A stretch of DNA of 64,000 nucleotides from Bog-756 sp963710495 (GCA_963710495.1 CAVQAI010000011.1:744001-808000), one strand, 5' to 3'; numbered from the stretch's first letter, positions 8,020-16,432 are shown. Numbers and translations are program-made. The notes: generated from the letters alone by a model not told the origin.

Positions 8020-8406
8020 TCAGTGGCCGTGTTGCCGCCTCTCTCTTGCCTCGCTCTTGACCGACTCCCGGAGCTCGAGCATCTCCTGGCGATGCCGGTT
8101 GCGAAGCTCATGCATGTCACTCTTCACCCGGCGCCGAAAGTCGTGCACGTCACTGTGGAAGCGTTCCCATGCTGCCTGTCGGCTCACGCCGAACGTTCCA
8201 CCGATCACTTCCCATGTCGCGCCCGCAGCAACGGCCTCTCCGACGAGCTGGGCCTCCCACGTAGAGAGCAGACCGACAAGGGCACGCGAAGCGCCGAGCG
8301 CTGCGAGCGGATCAGGGTCCGTTGTCGCCGCCTCCCATGTTGCGGTCATCAACGGCGGAACCTTGCGCGGAATGTCGGGTTCGTCTTGTGTTCCGGCTTC
8401 AGTCAT
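8020..8406 (-). CDS. small HTH DNA-binding protein with C-terminal coiled-coil
   Basis: A 128-residue protein of unknown family. Residues about 60-85, 'GATWEVIGGTFGVSRQAAWE', form a clear helix-turn-helix of the 'SWEEIGxALGxSRQAAxERF' kind seen in small actinobacterial regulators. Upstream 'LVGLLSTWEAQLVGEAVAAG' is helical. The last 45 residues are very rich in Arg, Glu and His and probably form a charged coiled coil. It is likely a dimeric regulator. A near-consensus promoter with GTCAAGG half-sites lies directly upstream, which suggests autoregulation. The target is otherwise unknown. Confidence 0.7.
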   Translation of the reverse strand: MTEAGTQDEPDIPRKVPPLMTATWEAATTDPDPLAALGASRALVGLLSTWEAQLVGEAVAAGATWEVIGGTFGVSRQAAWERFHSDVHDFRRRVKSDMHELRNRHRQEMLELRESVKSEARERRQHGH

Positions 8407-8412
8407 GTGTCA

Positions 8413-8454
8413 AGGCTACCCTGACGCCCCGCCTCTTGTCAAGCAAACCTTGAC
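8413..8454 (-). promoter_or_regulatory. leaderless promoter and putative operator of the HTH gene
   Basis: On the minus strand a perfect -35 TTGACA (8437-8442), an 18-nt spacer and a -10 TAGCCT (8413-8418) end 6 nt before the ATG at 8406, predicting a leaderless transcript. An inverted repeat GTCAAG-5 nt-CTTGAC (8438-8454) overlaps the -35, and a further GTCAAGG lies at 8409-8415 over the -10 and start. Three half-sites spanning the promoter suggest autorepression by the encoded HTH protein. Confidence 0.6.
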
Positions 8455-8590
8455 CAGACCACCCGACCGCAATAGGGTCGATAGCGAGGGGGTGCTGGGA
8501 TACCCACATCGCCTACTGTGCACCGCAGCGCAAGTTGACCCGAGCCACACCGCTCTCCCACCCCATATCTTCAGAGGCGGAGGGAACTCC

Positions 8591-8674
8591 ATGTTCGCGA
8601 CCGTGATCCACCGTATCCATGACCCTAAGGGCTTTGAGGCCGCCGAGGCTAAGGCGCTCGAAGCTGCGTTTTGA
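8591..8674 (+). pseudogene. 27-codon N-terminal remnant of a small conserved protein
   Basis: A strong ribosome-binding site (GGAGGG, 6 nt before ATG) precedes a 27-residue peptide beginning 'MFATVIHRIHDPKGF' that stops abruptly. The opening resembles about 90-residue actinobacterial proteins of unknown function that start 'MFAxVHxIxDPExFW', so this looks like a truncated member. It lies 75 bases before another protein of similar size. It could instead be a leader peptide, but the match to a longer family favours a remnant. Confidence 0.45.
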
Positions 8675-8749
8675 TGAGATAAGTGCTCGCCTCGGTGCGC
8701 ACCGAAGACGAACCACCCTCACCGCCGATCACAAAAGAGAGAAGACACC

Positions 8750-9016
8750 ATGCCGACCGTAATCGGGCACCACGACATCTCGAAGGACAAGGACCACTGG
8801 CTGAACTCGCCCAAGCGAAGGGAGCTCTTCGGCCCACTCGGCGTCACCAACATCAGGACGTTCGTGAGCCCCGACGATTCGACGAAGGTGGCGGTTCTCA
8901 TGGACGTTCCCGACATGGATGCATTCGCGTCCGCCATGCAGTCAGGGGCTGCTGCCGAGGCCATGGAGCACGACGGGGTTCTGCCCGAGACGCTGGTGAT
9001 CCTCGTCGAGGGATAG
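8750..9016 (+). CDS. conserved hypothetical protein (about 88 aa)
   Basis: Small cytosolic protein with no signal peptide or membrane segment. It resembles short actinobacterial/proteobacterial proteins that contain 'HHDVxDxDHWLxSPKR', 'GPxGVTNIRTFV' and 'AAAEAMExDGVLPETLVILV'; all three blocks are visible here ('ISKDKDHWLNSPKRRELFGP', 'AAEAMEHDGVLPETLVILVE'). The size and alternating pattern suggest a ferredoxin-like (Dabb/ABM-type) fold, which is inference. A purine-rich AGAGAGAAG precedes the ATG. It follows a truncated small gene of the same type, so a tandem pair may once have existed. No function is assigned. Confidence 0.75.
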   Translation: MPTVIGHHDISKDKDHWLNSPKRRELFGPLGVTNIRTFVSPDDSTKVAVLMDVPDMDAFASAMQSGAAAEAMEHDGVLPETLVILVEG

Positions 9017-9154
9017 ACGAGCCAGCGTTCGACCACCTGGCCCCCGGTCCGGGATTGGGTAGACGGGCAAGCCCTGGTCGTAACAAATGTGTGTCACCTA
9101 TCGCCGTAGCGGGATAAGCAGACCGCGGTAAGGGGCACCTATGCTGCGAGGTCT

Positions 9155-10064
9155 GTGCGGGTCGTGGTCACGGGATCGAGCGGCCTGATCGGGCGAGCCC
9201 TGTGTTCCTCTCTAGGCGGGCAGAGCCACGACGTGGTCAGGGTTGTGCGCCGTCCGGTTCGACCTGGTGAGCTCGCCGTTCGCTGGGATGTCGAGGCCGG
9301 CACGATCGATTCCGGTGGCCTCGAAGGTGCTGCCGCGGTGGTCCATCTGGCCGGCGCAGGTATCGGCGATAGCCGCTGGAGTGACGCTCGCAAGCGAATG
9401 CTCGTCGAAAGCCGTACCCGCTCGACTGCGCTGCTCGTTGGCGCGCTGGCTGATCTGGATCGCCGGCCTCGGGTGTTGGTGAGCGCTTCGGCAATCGGGA
9501 TCTACGGTGACCGTAGCGACGAGATCCTCACCGAGCAGAGCCCACCGGGTGACGACTTCTTGGCGTCGCTCTGCGTGCGTTGGGAGGCCGAAGCAGCCCC
9601 CGCCGCCGAGGTCGGTATCAGAGTGGTCTGTGCTCGCACCGGCGTCGTACTGAGTGGACAAGGAGGTGCGCTCCCCAAGCTACTGCCGTTGTTCAAGCTC
9701 GGCCTGGGCGGGAGGTTCGGGTCCGGGGCCCAGTGGTGGAGCTGGATCACCCTCGCCGACGAGGTCCGGGCGATTGAGTGGCTGCTGGAGAACGACGTGC
9801 CTGGGCCGGTAAATTTGACGGCCCCGAACCCCGTCACCAACCGCGAGTTCACCCGGATCCTCGAGCGCGGTGCTGTCCCGACCGGCCCGACTACCTGTGC
9901 CCAGGTTCGGCCCGAGGCTGCTGCTGGGGTCCGAACTCGCCGACGCCCTTTTGTTTGCCAGCGCCCGGGTGCGGCCCGCAGTCCTGGAATCGAACGGGTT
10001 CGCCTTCTCCCATTCCGACTTGGAGGCGGGTCTGCGAAACTTGCCGAAGCCGCCCGCGTCGTGA
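9155..10064 (+). pseudogene. TIGR01777/YfcH-type NAD(P)-dependent epimerase, frameshifted
   Basis: An extended SDR of the YfcH (TIGR01777, SulA-like) family. The N-terminus 'VVVTGSSGLIGRALCSSL' is the GxxGxxG nucleotide loop, followed by 'AAVVHLAGAGIGDSRW', 'SASAIGIYGDR' (the usual catalytic YG position) and 'WWSWITLADEVRAIEWLL'. After 'NREFTRILER' the frame shifts by one extra base near 9866. The expected DUF1731 end, 'LSRPARLPVPRFGPRLLLGS' to 'LEAGLRNLPKPPAS', runs in the next frame to 10064. The start is GTG 9155, with TATGCT 9 nt upstream. It is either a recent pseudogene or a sequence error. Confidence 0.8.
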
Positions 10065-10309
10065 GGCAGGCGCCACAGCATCAAGTGAGGGATCACGCCG
10101 AGACGGGGCTCAGACGCGGTAGCCGCCGCTAGGTCGCTGGCGACCATCCCCGAATCACTGACGGCGGCACCTTCGTCCCTGCCACCTATCGCACCGGGTC
10201 GGTGGGACACGTTCTGGACCTCGCAGCGGCCCAACGCTTGCTTTCGCGAGCGACATACCCGCGAGGATCCGAAGAGCTCATCGGGTACATTTTCCGGGCC
10301 AGTGAATGT

Positions 10310-10735
10310 TCAGCTCGGTGTGATTGTCTCCCAGGCGAGGTCTTCTGCACTAAGGACATCGGGCAGTATTCCGGATGCCCCCTCAGGTGAGAGCCAGACG
10401 GTCGCACGAAGCCAGAGGGCGGCAGCGATCGCCTCGAGGTTGAGCACGTTGAGCCTGGGATGGCGGCCGGCCACAGTTACCATGATCGGAACGACGTGAC
10501 GCGGCCAGGACAGTCCGATTTCCTCCGGAAGCCGCAACATAGAGGCGATCGCTCGTTGCTGCTCGCCTGGCGCAAGATCTCGGAACGGTCCGGACAGGTG
10601 GCCGCCGGCCCCTGCCACCGCGGCGCGGCACGCCCGGTAGTACCAGTACGACGTCGTGTGCAGCTGCGCACCGCGCCGATCCAGGCCAACGAGCAATTCC
10701 TCGATCAGTAATCGATCATCGAGGACGACATCCAC
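10310..10735 (-). CDS. PIN-like putative toxin partner of AbrB antitoxin
   Basis: A 141-residue protein whose GTG start overlaps the stop of the AbrB-type gene by one base (TAGTG), the layout of toxin-antitoxin pairs. The opening 'VVDVVLDDRLLIEELLVG' has two Asp residues where PIN domains have the first acidic ligand. The end, 'LNVLNLEAIAAALWLRATVW', resembles the PIN C-terminal helix and strand before the last acidic residue. The middle acidic ligands are not obvious, so the nuclease site may be degenerate or different. It may be a small, uncharacterised toxin family; the function is inferred mainly from context. Confidence 0.6.
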   Translation of the reverse strand: MDVVLDDRLLIEELLVGLDRRGAQLHTTSYWYYRACRAAVAGAGGHLSGPFRDLAPGEQQRAIASMLRLPEEIGLSWPRHVVPIMVTVAGRHPRLNVLNLEAIAAALWLRATVWLSPEGASGILPDVLSAEDLAWETITPS

Positions 10736-10977
10736 TACTGATCGGCGAGATCGGAATCGGCGATGGCCGCAAGTCCTGTGTCGTAGCGCTGGGCGAGAAC
10801 GCGCTTCAGCTCGGCCTTGGCCCGATCCATTCCACCGGGCAGTATCAGCGCGGCGTCCCCGAGGTCGACGAAGGCGACGTCGCCACCAGCCTCGATACCC
10901 CAACGATGCCGTAGTTCGGCGGGAAGGCTGGTCTGACCTCGGTTGGAAACCTTTGCATGAACCACTGGTGTAGGCAC
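10735..10977 (-). CDS. AbrB/MazE-family antitoxin
   Basis: An 80-residue protein with a SpoVT-AbrB DNA-binding domain: 'AKVSNRGQTSLPAELRHRWG' followed by 'GGDVAFVDLGDAALILPGG', then a helical C-terminus that would wrap the toxin. It starts at GTG 10977 with TACAAT 6 nt upstream and no ribosome-binding site, so the transcript is probably leaderless. It is coupled to the PIN-like gene by a one-base overlap. As in VapB/MazE antitoxins, it is expected to repress its own promoter at the TTGTAA/TTACAA repeat upstream. Confidence 0.85.
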   Translation of the reverse strand: MPTPVVHAKVSNRGQTSLPAELRHRWGIEAGGDVAFVDLGDAALILPGGMDRAKAELKRVLAQRYDTGLAAIADSDLADQ

Positions 10978-10983
10978 GGATGC

Positions 10984-11007
10984 ATTGTAACAGGTGATCG
11001 ATTACAA
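10984..11007 (-). promoter_or_regulatory. leaderless promoter and operator of the AbrB/PIN-like module
   Basis: On the minus strand the -10 TACAAT (10984-10989) ends 6 nt before the GTG at 10977. An inverted repeat TTGTAA (10985-10990) and TTACAA (11002-11007), with 11 nt between, overlaps it. This is a plausible AbrB-family operator. No clear -35 is visible at the usual spacing. Confidence 0.55.
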
Positions 11008-11063
11008 AGCGCCTCAGGCGATGTCGGGCACGAGCCGTCCGGGTCGGACGGCGAGATCAGGCC

Positions 11064-11092
11064 AGTTCGAATAGGACCGACTACGGCCCACC
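11064..11092 (+). repeat. dispersed 29-bp repeat, copy B
   Basis: Matches 2782-2810 at 27 of 29 positions in the same orientation. It lies in the non-coding interval between the AbrB promoter and the GNAT gene. Both copies sit close to a toxin-antitoxin module but on opposite sides relative to its transcription. Confidence 0.6.
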
Positions 11093-11259
11093 GGTGTTCT
11101 GTTTCGGGATTCTCCTAGTTCACTCACAACGGCGTCGGTCATGCCAGCCGCTGCCGGGAGCCTGTCGTCGGCCGGGGAGTGTTCATAGACGGCAAGCGCA
11201 AGCGGTGAATTGGCGACGCCTGGGTTACCACGCTGAGGAGCTGGCCTAGGGGTCGTCGG

Positions 11260-11730
11260 CTAGTCCGAGCCGTCCAACGAGTGCTCGAAGGCAAGCGCTT
11301 CCTCATAGTGATACGGAGGGATCTGGCGGTAGCGTCGGCGGTAGAGGGAGAGCGCCTCGGGCTGCACCGGACCGGTTTCCAAGCGGAGAGTGGAGTAGCC
11401 CAGGGTTCGGGCTTCGTCCTCTAGGCCGGTGAGGATCACGGACGCGTACCCTTTCCTGCGCTGGCCCGGAGCTGTCCACATCCGTTTGACTTCACAGGTG
11501 CCGGGGCCGAGCCGTCGTAAGGCCCCACCCGCCACGGTCGAACCGTCCCCGATGACAACGACGAGAAACACGCCGTCCGGCGGCTCGACGTCCCCGGGCG
11601 CCAGCGAGCCCATTTCCTGGGCGTAGAGCTCGAGGGAATCCTCCCCGTAGCGTCGCTTCTGCTCTACCGCCCACCCGCCAAGCACGGTGGTGGCCTCGGG
11701 GTCGGTCATCCGAACACGGCGAAGCTCCAT
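11260..11730 (-). CDS. GNAT-family N-acetyltransferase
   Basis: A 156-residue single-domain acetyltransferase. The acetyl-CoA-binding motif A is visible as 'EVKRMWTAPGQRRKGYASVI' (form V..RxxGxG/A, here QRRKGYA), followed by 'LEDEARTLGYSTLRLETG', the usual helix and strand, and 'QPEALSLYRRRYRQIPPYHY', the motif B region. It probably acetylates a small molecule or an amine; substrates cannot be told from sequence. Monocistronic. Confidence 0.88.
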   Translation of the reverse strand: MELRRVRMTDPEATTVLGGWAVEQKRRYGEDSLELYAQEMGSLAPGDVEPPDGVFLVVVIGDGSTVAGGALRRLGPGTCEVKRMWTAPGQRRKGYASVILTGLEDEARTLGYSTLRLETGPVQPEALSLYRRRYRQIPPYHYEEALAFEHSLDGSD

Positions 11731-11848
11731 GCAGACGAAAGGTACAGCCCGTCGTTTGCTCCGGCGGGGTGGACCGGGTCGTCCTCGTGCTGCTCCGGTT
11801 CGGAGGCCCCGACTGACCGGGCTCGAAGTCGGAACGCAGCGTTGGACC

Positions 11849-12250
11849 TTATGGTTCGGGCGTGACCGCGAACCTTTCTGACGCCAATCCCAGGTCCTGC
11901 GTCATGCGAGCCCCGCCCTTCGTGTAGAGGGCATGGACCCGAACTTCGTACTTCACCCCATTCGTGAGGCCGGTGATCGTGCATTTCGAGGCCGTCACGC
12001 CGAGGACTCGGCAAGAGGGGCCGTGATCCGCTGTCGTTGCTTCGTAGCCATCCGGGAACCATGGAAAGAAATCGTTCGTCTCCGGCTGCCATCTGACAAC
12101 CGCTCGTCCATTTCCGGGGTGGACCGTGATTCCTGCAGGTGGAGGCGGACGCATCGGAGGGGGAGGTGCCCAGGCCGGAGCAGTGAAAAGCAGACTGGCC
12201 GGGCCCACGACAAGAACCGCCAGGGCCAACCGCCGCAGAGGTCTCGGCAT
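11849..12250 (-). CDS. secreted fibronectin type III domain protein
   Basis: A 133-residue exported protein. It has a signal peptide: 'MPRPLRRLALAVLVVGPASL' then a small-residue cleavage region before 'APPPPMRPPPPAG'. A single Fn3-like domain follows: 'VHPGNGRAVVRWQPET', 'CTITGLTNGVKYEVRVHALY'. Two Cys residues could form a disulfide. The start at 12250 is supported by GAGGAGG 6 nt upstream; the longer open frame to 12451 is ignored. It is probably a cell-surface or secreted binding module; no catalytic domain is present. Confidence 0.8.
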   Translation of the reverse strand: MPRPLRRLALAVLVVGPASLLFTAPAWAPPPPMRPPPPAGITVHPGNGRAVVRWQPETNDFFPWFPDGYEATTADHGPSCRVLGVTASKCTITGLTNGVKYEVRVHALYTKGGARMTQDLGLASERFAVTPEP

Positions 12251-12378
12251 GACCGCCTCCTCATATTTGACTATCGACAGTAAATGCCTTCGGAAATCGG
12301 ATGTCAACGTTCGCGGGCACACTCCAACCCCGGGCCACTCACAGTTCATTCCAAAGTGAGCAAGCCAGAATGGCCGGA

Positions 12379-12401
12379 CCGCTCCACTCCCCTTGGAGCG
12401 G
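12379..12401 (-). terminator. GC-rich hairpin downstream of the acyltransferase
   Basis: Perfect 8-bp arms CCGCTCCA and TGGAGCGG with a 7-nt loop. GGAGCGG recurs at 12417-12423 and 12464-12470. It lies about 210 bases beyond the acyltransferase stop and before the Fn3 gene, where a minus-strand terminator would be useful. No T-run follows, so the role is uncertain. Confidence 0.35.
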
Positions 12402-12459
12402 ACGTGCCGGGTCCGTGGAGCGGTGAGCAGGCAGCCCCGCTCCGGGCCCATGGCACGAG

Positions 12460-12582
12460 GTCTGGAGCGGCAAGGATCAGGCCTGGGTGGCCGACGTTCC
12501 GGACCGCGACGATCGCTCTGCCATGGGCGATACTCCCCATGAAGCCGTCGCCGAGGTCGATGCGGCGATCGAGGCGTGGCTG
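12460..12582 (+). pseudogene. hicB remnant
   Basis: Forty-one codons read 'VWSGKDQAWVADVPDRDDRS' and then 'GDTPHEAVAEVDAAIEAWL'. Compared with the intact HicB at 2503-2718 ('WSAEDEAWVADVPDLDY', 'GDTPHEAVSEVEVAIEAWL'), most positions are identical. The first residues and the C-terminus are lost, and no hicA is present beside it. The DNA is also similar, so the two loci are paralogues. This is a dead fragment embedded in the 360-base gap between the Fn3 and acyltransferase genes; the rest of that gap holds only the hairpin above. Confidence 0.8.
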
Positions 12583-12610
12583 TTTGGTTGGGGGCACAGA
12601 ACCAGGACGC

Positions 12611-14689
12611 TCAGCCACCGGCCACGGTCGCCATCTGTTGACGTCCTAGTGTCACGACGGTCGGCCAGATCCTCGATGCAAAGACGTTGCCGCCGCCCAG
12701 GGTGAAGTGGACGCCGTCGGACTCACGAACTTGCACACCGTCGAAGTACTCCTCGTATTTCCCCCCCGGGCAGACCATGGCGTTGAGGTCGAGGAGTGAG
12801 GTATGTGGGGATGCGGCCGCCACCTGTCGGACGAGGCCGTTGTAGATGGACAACCGTTGCCGCGAGTCCTCGGGCCAGGGGTTCCCGTCTGGCTGTTCGC
12901 CGGTGTCAAAGCAGGGAGCAGTCATCAAGACGACCTGGGCTCCCCCCGAGCCTGCCAATCTGACCGCGTACTCGAGCTGGCTCCTGACGTAGGTGGCGTA
13001 GATCGGGTTCTCGATACTGGTCCAATTTCCCTTGTACGTGCGGTTCGCCACTTCCCACCGCCCAGCCAGAATCATCACGACGTTTGGCTTGTCCTTGGCG
13101 ATGTCGGTCAGCCAGATTCGAGGCCACAGGTCATCGGCGCACTGGGGGGCCATGGGGGAGTCGACCCCTTGGAGTTGGTACTCGGAACCGTTCGTGACGC
13201 CACAACCGAGGATGCCGGCATTCACGGCATCGACTCCGTAGGACCCTTGGTACTCGCCGAGGCCGAGGTCGAGGGTGAAGGCGAGCGAGTCGCCAACGAC
13301 CAGCACTTTGACCGGGCCTCCGGCACCGACCGCCGCGGGATCCCGGTCCTTGTTCGACACACTTGCGGCCAAGGTGGGCGTGGTCGTGGCGGCAAACAGG
13401 GCGATCACCACGGCGATCGAGGCGGCCGGCGTGGCCAGCCAGACCTTCCAGCCCGACAGGAACGTCCTCTGCCGGACCGGCTGTTCGACGAGGTAGAACG
13501 ATGCGGTGGCGATGACCACGGTCACACTGAACCGCAATGCGAACAATGGATACCCGGTCAGGCCGGTTCGAGCGGCATCGATGTACATGAACAGCGGGAA
13601 ATGCCACAGGTACATTCCGTAGGAGATCCGGCCCACATAACGCAACGGAGAGATCGAGAGGCATCGGGCAAGACCTGAGCCTTGTGAGCAGACGACGCTG
13701 AACAAGATGGCCGAGGTCGCCAGAGCGGCGAGTAGGAACCCCCCGCGATAGGCAAACGGATCGTTGGACGACACCACTGTCCACAACAGGGCGCTCCCGG
13801 CCACTCCGGCCAGGCCGACGGCCAAGACGAACCGCCTGCCGGTCGCTGACCGGACGGCCCAGGCCGGATCCCCGCCGAGTCGGAGACGCACCGGATCATC
13901 ATCGGCGGGGACAGTCCCGGTGCGGCGGCGACGATCGGCCCAGAGCGACAGGGAGACGGCCAGGGCCGCCCCCACCAGAAGTGACTGGGCTCGGGTGTCG
14001 GTTCCGTAGTACAGCCGATTGACGTCGGTCGGCGAGTAGAGAATCGCCATTTCGGTGGCCGAGGCCAATGCCCCCAGCACGCACATTGTCAGCAGGGCGA
14101 CTTTGCTCCTCCAGAGCTTGAACACCGCCAGGACGATCAGCGGCCAGATCAGGTAGAACTGTTCTTCGACGGCCAGCGACCACGTATGGGTCAGCGGCGA
14201 GGTGAGTCCGGTCTGGACGAAGTAGTTCGAGCCGATGGCGATGAAGTGCCAGTTGGCGAAGTAGAAGAGGGTCGAGATCCCATCTGCCCGAAGGTGGGTG
14301 TAGGTGCCAGGAGGTACGAGAAAGGCCGCGTACAGGGCCACGCCCAACAGCAGCATGAGCAGGGCCGGAAGGAGGCGCCGAGCCCGCCGGGCCCAGAAGG
14401 CCCCGAGCCGGATCGTCGCCCGTCGCTGCCATTCGGTGATGAGGAGCGACGTGATGAGGAAGCCGGAAAGCGCGAAGAACGTGTCGAGGGAGTAGAAGCC
14501 CCCTGAGGTGAGGAATACCCCACCGTGATATCCCATGATGACGACGATGGCCACGCCACGGACTCCGTCGAGCGCGGGGATGTAGGAAAGGTTCGGTCCT
14601 TGACGAGGAGCGTCGGGATCTGCCGGCCCGCGTGGGGCCTCGCCTCGCTGGCGTTCTCGGTCGATCACGACGAGAGGTGCCCGCAGCAA
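12611..14689 (-). CDS. acyltransferase 3 (OafA/YrhL-like) with C-terminal SGNH domain
   Basis: A 692-residue membrane O-acyltransferase. The Acyl_transf_3 domain (about residues 30-400) begins 'YIPALDGVRGVAIVVIMGYH' with the family Arg and His, contains 'FFALSGFLITSLLI' and has about ten membrane helices. The C-terminal part (about 450-690) is an SGNH hydrolase-like domain: 'VLVVGDSLAFTLDLGL' holds the Ser block, and 'DGVHFTLGGGN' is the expected DxxH block. Such fusions acetylate surface polysaccharides or cell-wall glycans outside the membrane. The start is approximate, because the first 30 residues are not conserved. Confidence 0.92.
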   Translation of the reverse strand: MLRAPLVVIDRERQRGEAPRGPADPDAPRQGPNLSYIPALDGVRGVAIVVIMGYHGGVFLTSGGFYSLDTFFALSGFLITSLLITEWQRRATIRLGAFWARRARRLLPALLMLLLGVALYAAFLVPPGTYTHLRADGISTLFYFANWHFIAIGSNYFVQTGLTSPLTHTWSLAVEEQFYLIWPLIVLAVFKLWRSKVALLTMCVLGALASATEMAILYSPTDVNRLYYGTDTRAQSLLVGAALAVSLSLWADRRRRTGTVPADDDPVRLRLGGDPAWAVRSATGRRFVLAVGLAGVAGSALLWTVVSSNDPFAYRGGFLLAALATSAILFSVVCSQGSGLARCLSISPLRYVGRISYGMYLWHFPLFMYIDAARTGLTGYPLFALRFSVTVVIATASFYLVEQPVRQRTFLSGWKVWLATPAASIAVVIALFAATTTPTLAASVSNKDRDPAAVGAGGPVKVLVVGDSLAFTLDLGLGEYQGSYGVDAVNAGILGCGVTNGSEYQLQGVDSPMAPQCADDLWPRIWLTDIAKDKPNVVMILAGRWEVANRTYKGNWTSIENPIYATYVRSQLEYAVRLAGSGGAQVVLMTAPCFDTGEQPDGNPWPEDSRQRLSIYNGLVRQVAAASPHTSLLDLNAMVCPGGKYEEYFDGVQVRESDGVHFTLGGGNVFASRIWPTVVTLGRQQMATVAGG

Positions 14690-14857
14690 GCGTGGAGGTG
14701 ATCTGCCGCCATCAAGGTTCGGAGGCGGTGTGGCGCATGAGCTCCATTCCTGAGCTCTCGAGCACTGCCCAGCGCTCGGGTCATCTCAGCAGGGTAGCTC
14801 GCCGCCAATCGCTTGGGCCGGCAGGCATCCTCTCACTCTTGCCGCGATGGTCTCGAT

Positions 14858-16348
14858 TCAGCCGTGTTGCCCGGCCACGGGCGAAACGGCGGCCGAGTGC
14901 AACAGCTCGGTGGCATCGGCTGAAAGGAGGAACCCACTGGCGCGTTCCTTGTGAATGGCGCGGGCCCAGGCCGAGACGAACTGGCTGTGGGTGTTGTAGA
15001 GGCTGGCGAGGTGGGTGGCGCGGAACGGCACGGTGCTGCCGAAGAGCGAGCAGAAGCCAGGGCTGTTGCCGATGCCGGCCAGTGCCGCGATCGGCGCGCC
15101 TACTTGTGGCGATCGTGCACCCCCGATGGCGTTGCCATTTGCGTCACGCACGAACACCACCGGCGAGACATGTGTGGTCGCCAACGGTGGCGCCCTGGGG
15201 GGCGGCGTACCCTTGACGACCCACCGGTTGAGCCAAGAGACCGCGGCGTCGAGCACCCAATGTGTCCCGCCGGTGTTGATCGGCAGGTTGCAGGTGAACC
15301 CACCCGGCGGAGTGCGCGTCGGGTTCTCCATGGCAGCCAGGTTGTCGACCGCGCCCTGGCCGTTGCCGATGTCGTCGGGCCCGATGGCGAGACCGTAGTA
15401 GTCGAAGTGCGAACTGCCCGCCACCTCCCAGAGCCGGAACCGCTTCGGGTTGCCGTAGAACAGGCGGTCGGTCAGGTTGCTGTTGGAGACATCGGTTTCG
15501 GTCTCGAACTCGAAGACGGGAACGTGGAGGTCACTGCGGATCGTCGTCGGGGTTGGAGCCACAGAGGCGGTCTGCGGTGCTTGGGAGAGCGGTGCGCCGG
15601 TACCGAATTGGCTGTGGACCAGAAGTCCGTTGTAGACGCGGGCGATCGGCTGGACCGCGTCGATGTAGGTCATGAGGCGACCGGCCGACTGCGACTCACC
15701 CGCCGCGATCAGCCGGCGAGGTCGCAGACCGCCCAGAATCCGCGCTGCGTCCTGGCGGACGGCTCGGCCGGCTTGGGAGAAGACATCGTAGGAAAAGCTG
15801 TCGCCGGGGTGCGACAGCGACGAGTACTCCGCCGGATCAGTGGTCTTGGCCGAGTCGACGCCGACTTGCTGGGCGGAAACCCCGACCCAGGCGAAGCCGT
15901 CCCGGACCAGTTCGTTGTGGGACAGCGTCCACTCCGGGCTGTCATCAGTCCCACCGCTCACGTTCAGCCATTCGACGACGACCGTCCCGTTGAACTTCTT
16001 CGGGTTGATCGGGCGGTAGACGGCGATCCGAGTGTTGTAGGGCGCGCTCACACCGGTCGTCACGTCCCACTTGCCATCGCTGGTCAGGGGCTTCACCGGC
16101 ACGTACGAGCGCGCTGTGCCGGAGAGGAAGTACTGGGACCTCTCGTAGCCGACTCGAGACAGGTCGAAGCTCGTGCCATACAGGGTGCCGTTGAAGGTGG
16201 GAGAACCGACCGGGATGGGCCCGGTGACGGCGACGCTCGGAAGTGCCGCTGCGGCTCCCGCGGGCAGGAACCCGACGGGAAGGGCGAGCAGGCTCAACAG
16301 CAAGGCGCTGGTCAACGAAGCCGAGAAGGCAATGCGGTGATGGCTCAT
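14858..16348 (-). CDS. secreted alpha/beta-hydrolase domain protein (Abhydrolase_10-like)
   Basis: A 496-residue protein with a signal peptide ('ASLTSALLLSLLALPVGFLP', ending in an AAA-type cleavage site). The body matches the uncharacterised actinobacterial 'alpha/beta hydrolase domain' family: 'KKFNGTVVVEWLNVSGG', 'FAWVGVSAQQVGVD', and a nucleophile elbow 'LIAAGESQSAGRLMTYID' near residue 215, with Ser in GESQS. 'GSSHFDYYG' is a candidate acid or His region. It is probably an exported esterase or lipase-like enzyme with an unknown substrate. Transcription is in the same direction as the acyltransferase downstream, about 170 bases away. Confidence 0.82.
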   Translation of the reverse strand: MSHHRIAFSASLTSALLLSLLALPVGFLPAGAAAALPSVAVTGPIPVGSPTFNGTLYGTSFDLSRVGYERSQYFLSGTARSYVPVKPLTSDGKWDVTTGVSAPYNTRIAVYRPINPKKFNGTVVVEWLNVSGGTDDSPEWTLSHNELVRDGFAWVGVSAQQVGVDSAKTTDPAEYSSLSHPGDSFSYDVFSQAGRAVRQDAARILGGLRPRRLIAAGESQSAGRLMTYIDAVQPIARVYNGLLVHSQFGTGAPLSQAPQTASVAPTPTTIRSDLHVPVFEFETETDVSNSNLTDRLFYGNPKRFRLWEVAGSSHFDYYGLAIGPDDIGNGQGAVDNLAAMENPTRTPPGGFTCNLPINTGGTHWVLDAAVSWLNRWVVKGTPPPRAPPLATTHVSPVVFVRDANGNAIGGARSPQVGAPIAALAGIGNSPGFCSLFGSTVPFRATHLASLYNTHSQFVSAWARAIHKERASGFLLSADATELLHSAAVSPVAGQHG

Positions 16349-16432
16349 GTGATTCCCTCCCGCTGGTGGTCCCTAGGCTGGTTGAACGGCCGGCCGCCCG
16401 CCCTGGTACTGACCCTGGGGTCGACCGGGGGG

